NCBI GenBank assembly: GCA_021107345.1
Contig: JAIOSX010000189.1
Span: 1-13,478 of the forward strand
Reading direction: 5' to 3'
Length of the DNA stretch: 13,478 nucleotides
Origin: Candidatus Aegiribacteria sp.
GTDB lineage: Bacteria; Fermentibacterota; Fermentibacteria; Fermentibacterales; Fermentibacteraceae
Below, piece by piece: positions 1 through 5,640 of this stretch (its first letter is position 1; each line of letters opens with the position of its first letter). The notes under the pieces were generated by a model. It saw only the letters and a list, made by a program, of their open reading frames with translations. It made no database searches and was not told the DNA's origin. The position numbers and the translations under genes are program-made.

Positions 1-366
1 CAACCAGTCATCACCTGACCCCCAACCTGGCTTAAACTCCTGGCACACTCTAACAGTGTCTCCAGCTGTAAGATATAACCAGCGACGAGTAAGCATAGGC
101 TGCATACACACCATATGAATTATTAGACAGTAATAACCGGGGGTAGCTGAGAAGGAATATTCTCCTAGTTCTTCCAGGGACATCTCAATCTCATTTCCCA
201 ATGTGTCCCTTACAATAATCGAAGTATATAACCCATTACCATATATATCATATATGGATAGATGCAAATGTCCGTTGGGTTCGGATTGGTTGGCCCAAGT
301 TTCAGAAGATAAAGAAAACAAAATAAGTATAAACACACCGAAAAGGAGATAATATCTGTCATTCAT
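1..366 (-). CDS. Secreted protein of unknown function (partial, C-terminus beyond left edge)
   Basis: The minus strand is open from an ATG at 366 to the first base of the window: 122 codons with no stop, so the C-terminus is missing. An in-frame TGA lies a few codons upstream of this ATG, which fixes the start region, and a weak AGAG-type ribosome site precedes it. The N-terminus is a plausible signal peptide: a short charged start (MNDR), a hydrophobic stretch at about residues 5-20, and a small-residue region ending near Ala25. The mature part has alternating short hydrophobic strands and a GEYSF...PGYY pattern at about 69-79. That pattern recalls carboxypeptidase-regulatory-like or other beta-sandwich domains, but it is too weak for a family call. 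It follows the zinc-ribbon gene by 24 bases and is probably co-transcribed with it. G+C is about 41%, lower than in the metabolic genes. Confidence 0.6.
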   Translation of the reverse strand, partial: MNDRYYLLFGVFILILFSLSSETWANQSEPNGHLHLSIYDIYGNGLYTSIIVRDTLGNEIEMSLEELGEYSFSATPGYYCLIIHMVCMQPMLTRRWLYLTAGDTVRVCQEFKPGWGSGDDWL

Positions 367-390
367 TCTGTTCTCTCATACCTCTATTCA

Positions 391-741
391 TTATCCTGCT
401 GTACCATCTCCCGATCCTATTCCGATTAGTAAGAGTACAGTCATCACAGCTGCGATTATCATTGCGGTCCTGGCTTTTCGCGGGGAGGATTCCCTGTACA
501 GAAAGTAGATGATCCAGCCCAGGGGAAAGAAAAAGAAGCACAGGCACCCCATCCCCATGGACAGTTTATCCGGTGCTTCCTGGTGATGGTAATGGTGAAT
601 TTCCGTGACATTGGAGGTATCCTGATCATTATTCCAGTCCGGATCGAATTCACTGGCATGGAATGTTGATCTGCAATATTTACACGTATAGGTCTCACTT
701 TCGAAATTTCCTATTTGCGCTCCGCAGTTAGGGCATTTCAT
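391..741 (-). CDS. Zinc-ribbon membrane protein, function unknown
   Basis: This 116-aa protein starts with a four-cysteine zinc ribbon: CPNC at residues 3-6 and CKYC at 20-23. A polar linker with a His-rich patch (HHYHHQ, 49-54) follows, then two hydrophobic segments at about 63-82 and 92-109. The segments are joined by a short basic loop (ESSPRKAR). Bacteria commonly have small proteins built from a zinc ribbon plus two membrane helices. Their roles are mostly unknown, and this one cannot be assigned from sequence. The start has a good ribosome site (AAAGGAG about 7 bases upstream of the ATG). It is the first gene of a minus-strand pair and is transcribed divergently from the ABC permease. 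The loop pattern after helix 1 suggests a cytoplasmic zinc ribbon, which is inference. Confidence 0.75.
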   Translation of the reverse strand: MKCPNCGAQIGNFESETYTCKYCRSTFHASEFDPDWNNDQDTSNVTEIHHYHHQEAPDKLSMGMGCLCFFFFPLGWIIYFLYRESSPRKARTAMIIAAVMTVLLLIGIGSGDGTAG

Positions 742-765
742 ATCAGGCTCCTTTCGAATTACCGT

Positions 766-794
766 AATCTATCCCGGCAGGAATAATGTGTCCA
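766..794 (-). promoter_or_regulatory. Candidate sigma70-type promoter for the minus-strand pair
   Basis: On the minus strand, TGGACA (789-794; 5 of 6 matches to TTGACA) is followed after exactly 17 bases by TAGATT (766-771; 4 of 6 matches to TATAAT). Transcription would start near 759, giving a leader of about 18 bases that includes the AAAGGAG ribosome site of the zinc-ribbon gene. It lies in the 95-base divergent gap 742-836. I found no equally good promoter facing the plus-strand permease in that gap. Confidence 0.5.
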
Positions 795-836
795 TCCGGA
801 CTATGAAATGAAGGTATTATCTGCTATCTTTTATTT

Positions 837-2510
837 ATGAATTCAAAAATGTGGCTTCTCTATCATATAAAAATTGCCAGCCTGAAAGGGGCAGCGGTTT
901 CCGAATGGCAGAGCAACAGGCTGAAGCTCATTGCAGGAGCAATAACCATTGCTGTTCTTGTACCCGGTATCTTTCTTCTCTTTCGTTTTCTCTTTACGTA
1001 CATCTACGGCCTTGAAGAGACATTCACCGGATTCGGAATTGCTCTGGCCAGGAGGCTTCTGGCGATGACCTTCATGTCCCTCGGGGTTTTCATAGGGATA
1101 TCGTCTTTCATCAGCGGAGTTTCCGTTGTTTTCAGGTCATGGGAGACTTCATTTCTGCTAACAATGCCGATGAAGGACAGATTTACAGCCTTCTACCGCT
1201 TGCTGGAGAGCTGGTTCAACGCCGGTTGGGCGACCATGCTTCTTGGAATTCCAATTGTGGCCGCCTTCTGCATCTCTCTTGAAATCAGTACGGCTGCCGC
1301 CGTTGTTTCCGTGCTTCTTTTTCCATTTCTTATTGCTATCTGGCTATCGTCCGGGACGATTCTCCTGGGAGCTGCCGTCAGGTTCAACCAGCGTAGCGGT
1401 AGTATATGGAAGACGGCAGGTATTCTGGGGCTGCTGGTTGCCGCGGGGATATTCGTAATACTGAGAAATTCGGGACCCGAGGGTATTATAGCCGAAGAGA
1501 ATTCAGCCCTGGACGCTGTACAAAGGTTCGTTGCGGAACTGCCGGTGGCCGCCGGTGAACTATGGCCTCACACGATTTTCTGTAACACGATTTCTTCTTT
1601 AGATATCGGGGCATGGCCGGAAGCCATGAGACATATTGGAAGCCTTTTGATCGAAGCAGTACTCGCCTGTTCCCTTGCCTGCGTCATGATATGTCCGGGA
1701 TTCCGCAGGAGTTATTCAGCAGTATCATCCACATCCGGCCGAAGGCGGAGCAGCAGGCTTTTTCTTCGTTCCGGCGGACGGTTCGGGACTATGCTGCAGA
1801 AGGATATTCTACTTTTCTTCAGAGATCCGGTACAGTGGAGTCAGCTGTTGCTTCTTACCGGATTATTCCTTGTTTACGCACTGAACATCAACCGGTTCAA
1901 TACAAATATCAATCATATTTTCTGGCGCACGATTGTCGTATACCTGAATTTCTCGTTTTCCTGCTTTGTCAGCGCCACTCTTCTGGTGAGGTTTACATTC
2001 CCCTCCATAAGCCTTGAAGGTCCCGGCCTGAGTTACATTCTTCAGCTTCCAGGGGGTAGAAGACTGCTTATCGCGATAAAATGCATAGAGTCTTTCATAT
2101 TCATATTGCCGTTCATTGTAGGAGTGGGTATATGGTCTACCTTCCGCATAGGCGCGGGATGGATCCTGATAGGTATATCCACCGTTTCCCTTTCGCTCAT
2201 GTGCACCGCTCTTGTAAGTATAAATGTAGGACTTGGTGCGGTATTTCCGAGATTCGAAAAAGAAAGCGCAGCGAACATTGCCAGCGGCCAGGGCGGCATA
2301 ATAGCAGCTTTCATATCCATGGGATATGTCCTTGTATCCGTAATGGTACTGGGATTGACTCTACGGAGGTCTTTTTCTGAGGGGTCACATATGCAGGTGC
2401 TTGCGCAGCAATCGAATATTGCTCTGCTGTTTATGACCGTACTAACTGTTGCTGTTGCTTATATATTCATTAGAATGGGGTATCGAAGCCTGGTAAAGAG
2501 GGATTTCTGA
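837..2510 (+). CDS. Putative ABC-2 type exporter permease subunit
   Basis: This is a 557-aa polytopic membrane protein with about ten hydrophobic segments in two halves (about residues 31-210 and 268-548) joined by a polar, Arg-rich loop near 290-318. The second half opens with a motif I associate with the 'putative ABC exporter' permease family: KDILLFFRDPVQWSQLLLL (322-340). Other family-like patches are FTFPSISLEG (386-395) and GAVFPRFEKESAANIASGQGG (467-487, the G-A-FP-F...N-IAS-GG pattern). Such permeases normally work with an ABC ATPase to move a substrate across the inner membrane; the substrate is unknown. No ATPase gene lies beside it, since the neighbour upstream is divergent. The ATG at 837 has no clear Shine-Dalgarno sequence, and an ATG at 849 is an alternative start. 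The gene ends one base before ruvX, so translation is probably coupled. Family assignment is from memory of motifs and is moderately certain. Confidence 0.72.
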   Translation: MNSKMWLLYHIKIASLKGAAVSEWQSNRLKLIAGAITIAVLVPGIFLLFRFLFTYIYGLEETFTGFGIALARRLLAMTFMSLGVFIGISSFISGVSVVFRSWETSFLLTMPMKDRFTAFYRLLESWFNAGWATMLLGIPIVAAFCISLEISTAAAVVSVLLFPFLIAIWLSSGTILLGAAVRFNQRSGSIWKTAGILGLLVAAGIFVILRNSGPEGIIAEENSALDAVQRFVAELPVAAGELWPHTIFCNTISSLDIGAWPEAMRHIGSLLIEAVLACSLACVMICPGFRRSYSAVSSTSGRRRSSRLFLRSGGRFGTMLQKDILLFFRDPVQWSQLLLLTGLFLVYALNINRFNTNINHIFWRTIVVYLNFSFSCFVSATLLVRFTFPSISLEGPGLSYILQLPGGRRLLIAIKCIESFIFILPFIVGVGIWSTFRIGAGWILIGISTVSLSLMCTALVSINVGLGAVFPRFEKESAANIASGQGGIIAAFISMGYVLVSVMVLGLTLRRSFSEGSHMQVLAQQSNIALLFMTVLTVAVAYIFIRMGYRSLVKRDF

Positions 2511-2511
2511 A

Positions 2512-2898
2512 ATGAATGAAATAGCAGTGGATTACGGCAGGAAGAGAACCGGATTCGCCATCTGTCTTGTCGGTATTGTTCTGCCTCTTCCTCCACTGGC
2601 CGAAACCACATGGGATAGCATTGCGGACAGATTGAAGCATATTCAGAATGAAAACGGGTCCGGCAGGATTATTCTTGGTCTCCCCCTGACGGCCGCCGGT
2701 AAACCCACAGAATTGTCCGATGAAGTCGAGAAGCTGTCCGGATATCTTGAAACCAGAGGATTCATCGTAGAACTTGTCAGAGAGACCGGCTCAACGCTCG
2801 AAACGGAAGGAGATGTCCAGGTTAATCGCAGGCGGGACGGGAAGAAGGATTCCCTTGCTGCAATGATCATCCTTAAACGTTACCTGGGAATGCCATGA
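2512..2898 (+). CDS. ruvX: RuvX/YqgF family putative pre-16S rRNA nuclease
   Basis: This 128-aa protein is close to the usual YqgF length of about 140 residues and has an RNase H-like fold. Known members are implicated in 16S rRNA 5'-end maturation, and Holliday junction resolvase activity has been proposed. The N-terminal AVDYGRKRTGFA carries the first acidic residue (D7) in the family's D-G-x-K-R-x-G signature. IILGLPLT (53-60) is the second strand motif. RETGST (90-95) corresponds to the usual D-E-R-x-T/S region with E91 as the acidic residue. KDSLAAMIILKRYL (112-125) is the closing D-x-x-A-A helix, with D113 acidic. The usual Asp before the second acidic residue is Arg here. A GAGGGA ribosome site lies 8 bases before the ATG. 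The stop overlaps the mltG start as ATGA, and ruvX-mltG adjacency is common in other bacteria. Confidence 0.88.
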   Translation: MNEIAVDYGRKRTGFAICLVGIVLPLPPLAETTWDSIADRLKHIQNENGSGRIILGLPLTAAGKPTELSDEVEKLSGYLETRGFIVELVRETGSTLETEGDVQVNRRRDGKKDSLAAMIILKRYLGMP

Positions 2899-3893
2899 AG
2901 CGTAAAGTATTGACAGTTTCAATCATATTTCTGATGCTTATTATTCTGGTAATTGCCGCTCTCAAATGGTGCGGTCAGCCTCCCCACGAAGGAAGGGAGT
3001 GCATATTCACCGTTGAGAGGGGGTGGGGAGTAAGAAGGATCTCACAGGTTCTTTCCGATTCGGGACTTGTCCGTTGCAGACTCTACCTTCTCTGGAGGTA
3101 TTCCCGGATGAATGATTCACCTGCGATTCAGGCAGGTATCTACCAGCTTGATGACTCCATGTCTCCTGACTCTATACTTGGGATACTGGTGAGAGGGGAT
3201 GTTTTGCCCGTTGAAACCAGCTGGGTAACTATCTCCCCCGGACTGACCCTTATGCAATCCATCAGCCTCATCTCGGAGGATACCGGCATTCAAAGGGTCG
3301 TGCTTGACAGCCTTTCCAGGGATACTGCTTTTCTTGCATACAACGGAATCCAGACCCTTGAGGGTTACCTTTTCCCTGAAACTTACGAATTTGCCGATAC
3401 ACTGGGTGCTGAAGAGATTCTGAAAAGGATTATTGAAACCGGTAAAGCCAGGTGGCCTGAAGATACTGACGAACTCCTGGGGAATACCGGCATTACACTT
3501 CATGAAACAATAATACTCGCCTCCATAGTTGAAAGGGAGGCCAGGGTTGATTCAGAAAGGGCTGTCATTGCCGGTGTATTCCTTTCAAGGATGAGAAGCG
3601 GAATAAAACTTGAAAGCTGCGCAACTGTACAGTATGTCCTCGGTGAGGTGAAGGAAATCCTTCTATACAGCGATCTTGAGATCGATGACCCCTATAATAC
3701 ATACATATACGAGGGTCTGCCCCCTGGTCCTATCTGTTCCCCTGGATCAGTTTCTATTGATGCTGCATTCCATCCTGATACGACTGAGGGATATCTCTAT
3801 TTCGTAAGCAGGGATGATGGAACCGGCAGGCACCTTTTCGCCAGAACATATGCTGGACATCGCTCCAATATAAGATCAATAGCCGGCAGGTGA
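2895..3893 (+). CDS. mltG: Endolytic murein transglycosylase MltG (YceG-like)
   Basis: MltG is a membrane-anchored lytic transglycosylase that cuts nascent peptidoglycan strands and helps set glycan length. This 332-aa protein has the family's single N-terminal membrane anchor (about residues 5-23) with the rest in the periplasm. It has a LysM-like first domain (GWGVRRISQVLSDSGLV, 43-59) and the AGIYQL turn (80-85). The conserved EGYLFPETYEF follows at 156-166. The catalytic segment ILASIVEREA (207-216) has E213 at the position of the active-site glutamate in the ASIVEKE motif of E. coli MltG. The downstream DPYNTYIYEGLPPGPICSPG (265-284) and YLYFVSRDDG (300-309) are also typical. The normally hydrophobic-T-D substrate segment reads LESCATVQY (239-247). 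The gene is translationally coupled to ruvX by a 4-base overlap. It ends the first plus-strand operon, but I see no hairpin-plus-T terminator after it. Confidence 0.93.
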   Translation: MKRKVLTVSIIFLMLIILVIAALKWCGQPPHEGRECIFTVERGWGVRRISQVLSDSGLVRCRLYLLWRYSRMNDSPAIQAGIYQLDDSMSPDSILGILVRGDVLPVETSWVTISPGLTLMQSISLISEDTGIQRVVLDSLSRDTAFLAYNGIQTLEGYLFPETYEFADTLGAEEILKRIIETGKARWPEDTDELLGNTGITLHETIILASIVEREARVDSERAVIAGVFLSRMRSGIKLESCATVQYVLGEVKEILLYSDLEIDDPYNTYIYEGLPPGPICSPGSVSIDAAFHPDTTEGYLYFVSRDDGTGRHLFARTYAGHRSNIRSIAGR

Positions 3894-3898
3894 CCTGA

Positions 3899-3929
3899 TT
3901 GACATAATCCATTAGTTTATGCTTATAAT
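3899..3929 (+). promoter_or_regulatory. Consensus sigma70-type promoter before the SPFH/metabolic gene run
   Basis: TTGACA (3899-3904) and TATAAT (3924-3929) are both perfect matches to the consensus hexamers. The spacer is 19 bases, two longer than optimal. The sequence lies just after the mltG stop and 43 bases before the next ATG, so a leader of about 35 bases is expected. It is the only clear promoter I see between 3900 and the right edge. An 11-base perfect palindrome (CAGGTGACCTG, 3887-3897) sits directly against the -35 box. Confidence 0.65.
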
Positions 3930-3971
3930 GGGGTGTAGTACCTGAAGACACTATCAGAGAAAGGATAGAAC

Positions 3972-4496
3972 ATGGGTGAGGGAAGAAATTTAGGATTTCT
4001 GGAAAAGGCAATACGACTCATTCCGGGTTACAAGGGTTACAAGAGCAAGGAAGAGAGAAGGGACAACGATCAGCTGTTCAGAACCAGTCTTGTGAACAGG
4101 CTTGAGCGGCTCAGAACCGATATCAACGAGATACCTGCAAGTCTGAGGGGTCCTGCTGCACTTAGCTCAGTTACCGATTTTGACAGGGTTATTAAAAGGT
4201 TGGAAAGGGTAACGGACGAGATTCGTTTCGCCGCAAGGGGTTACAGAGGCTGGTTCGACATGCACAAGGTTCGTGAGGATGAGCTTGATAAGCTCTACGC
4301 CTTTGATGTCGGCCTGCTGGAGAATATTGAAGAGCTTGATGAATCATTCATGGTTCTGCAGGCGGCTGCAGCTGCCGGCTCTGACATGAAGGAATCCATT
4401 GATGAAATGGTTACAATACTCATAGAATTCAGCAGTAAGATGTCGGAGCGCAGCGAGCTGATGATTGACCTTGAGAAGAATAAACCGGTTGATTAG
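3972..4496 (+). CDS. Helical partner protein of the SPFH/zinc-ribbon protein, function unknown
   Basis: This 174-aa, highly charged protein has no signal peptide or membrane helix, so it is probably cytoplasmic or peripherally membrane-bound. The N-terminal patch (residues 16-30) contains IPGYKGYKSKEERRD. I recall a GYKGYK-K-E-RR pattern from small proteins encoded beside YdjI-like SPFH genes, but I know no function. The rest is predicted helix with long heptad-like stretches (about 37-55, 68-88, 101-130, 138-170), suggesting coiled-coil or helical-bundle packing. A run of alanines (QAAAAAGSD) lies near 129-137. AAGGA lies 6 bases before the ATG, giving a confident start. It is the first gene after the consensus promoter and precedes the SPFH gene by 22 bases, so the two probably act together. 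Confidence 0.7.
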   Translation: MGEGRNLGFLEKAIRLIPGYKGYKSKEERRDNDQLFRTSLVNRLERLRTDINEIPASLRGPAALSSVTDFDRVIKRLERVTDEIRFAARGYRGWFDMHKVREDELDKLYAFDVGLLENIEELDESFMVLQAAAAAGSDMKESIDEMVTILIEFSSKMSERSELMIDLEKNKPVD

Positions 4497-4518
4497 ATAG
4501 AAGAAAGGTTAGCGAACC

Positions 4519-5640
4519 ATGTTTAAAAAACTTGAAATTATTGATTGGATGGATGACAGTGGAAATGAGATAGTCCACAGGATTCCACAGAGCGGCTCCG
4601 GCGAATTCCGTCTGGGTTCCCAGGTCGTGGTGCGAGAAAGCCAGGACGCAATATTCTTCCGGGACGGAAAGGCGATGGATACGTTCGGACCCGGAAGGCA
4701 TACGCTTACTACCGAGAATATCCCCCTGCTTACAGGTGTTGTCAGTTCCCTCTTTGAGGGCAAGGACTCCCCGTTCAAAGCAACGATATTCTATGTGAAC
4801 AAGAAGACTTTCACAGATATGAAATGGGGTACCAAGGAACCCATCATATTCAGGGATAAGGAACTCTCGATGGTAAGATTGAGAGCTTTCGGCAGCTTTT
4901 CCATGAAGGTTGAGCAGAGTCAGCTCTTTCTGAACAAAATAGTCGGAACAGAGGGAAAATTCTCAACCGATGAGATCGAGGGTTTTCTGAAGGGCATGAT
5001 AATCTCAAGACTGGCGGACCTTCTTGGAGAAACCATTGAGACCATATTTGACCTTGCACAATACTACGATGAGATAGGTACCCTTGCAAAATCCAGGCTG
5101 GGTGATGATTTCGGGAAATATGGAATTCAGCTGGTTGATTTCTACGTTCAGGCCATTACGCCTCCCGAGGAGGTTCAGAAAAGAATCGATGAGCGCAGTG
5201 CAATGGGAGCACTTGGTGATATGAACCAGTACCTGCGTTTCAAGACAGCCACCGCAATGGGTGATGCAGCCGCGAATGAAGGCGGCGGCGGAGCAGCCGG
5301 TGCCGGCGTCGGTATGGGTGCCGGACTCGGAATGGGTATGACAATGGCCAACATGATGGGCCAGACTATGGCGGGAGGTGGCCAGGGCGATTCCGGAGCG
5401 GTTCCACAGGTTGTATGCCCTTCCTGCGGCAAGGGTGTTGCTCCCGGAAAATTCTGTCCCGAATGCGGAAAACCCCTTGGTGTGACATGTCCTAAATGCG
5501 GAAATGTAGTAGCGCCTGGAACAAAGTTCTGTCCCGAATGCGGTACAAAGACCGACGGCGGGAAGACATGCTCCAAATGCGGTGCGGATTTTCCCGTGGA
5601 TTCCAAATTCTGCCCGGAATGTGGAGAGAAACAGGAATAA
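4519..5640 (+). CDS. SPFH-domain protein with three C-terminal zinc ribbons (YdjI-like)
   Basis: This 373-aa protein matches the YdjI-like group (COG4260-type stomatin/prohibitin relatives, often labelled 'virion core protein-like'). The SPFH part is at about 25-240: SQVVVRESQDAIFFRDGKA is followed by FGPGRHTLTTENIPLL (56-71), and FYVQAITPPEEVQKRI (208-223) is a typical SPFH end. No N-terminal membrane helix is visible, unlike classical stomatins. A Gly/Ala/Met-rich linker (about 250-293) leads to twelve cysteines in six CxxC pairs (300/303, 313/316, 324/327, 338/341, 351/354, 365/368), which makes three zinc ribbons. SPFH proteins form membrane-associated oligomers. The zinc-ribbon tail probably binds partners, but no enzymatic role can be read from the sequence. 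An AAAGG ribosome site lies about 10 bases upstream. The stop directly abuts the next ATG. Confidence 0.88.
   Translation: MFKKLEIIDWMDDSGNEIVHRIPQSGSGEFRLGSQVVVRESQDAIFFRDGKAMDTFGPGRHTLTTENIPLLTGVVSSLFEGKDSPFKATIFYVNKKTFTDMKWGTKEPIIFRDKELSMVRLRAFGSFSMKVEQSQLFLNKIVGTEGKFSTDEIEGFLKGMIISRLADLLGETIETIFDLAQYYDEIGTLAKSRLGDDFGKYGIQLVDFYVQAITPPEEVQKRIDERSAMGALGDMNQYLRFKTATAMGDAAANEGGGGAAGAGVGMGAGLGMGMTMANMMGQTMAGGGQGDSGAVPQVVCPSCGKGVAPGKFCPECGKPLGVTCPKCGNVVAPGTKFCPECGTKTDGGKTCSKCGADFPVDSKFCPECGEKQE

Noticed and set aside
3894..3971. Rho-independent terminator after mltG
   Set aside because: The only inverted repeat (CAGGTGACCTG) has a 1-base loop and no T-run, so it cannot be a standard terminator.
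5281..5637. Gly/Ala/Met-rich tract and repeated CxxC units as a DNA repeat
   Set aside because: The periodicity is at protein level (a linker and three zinc ribbons). The codons differ between units, so it is not a recent DNA tandem repeat.
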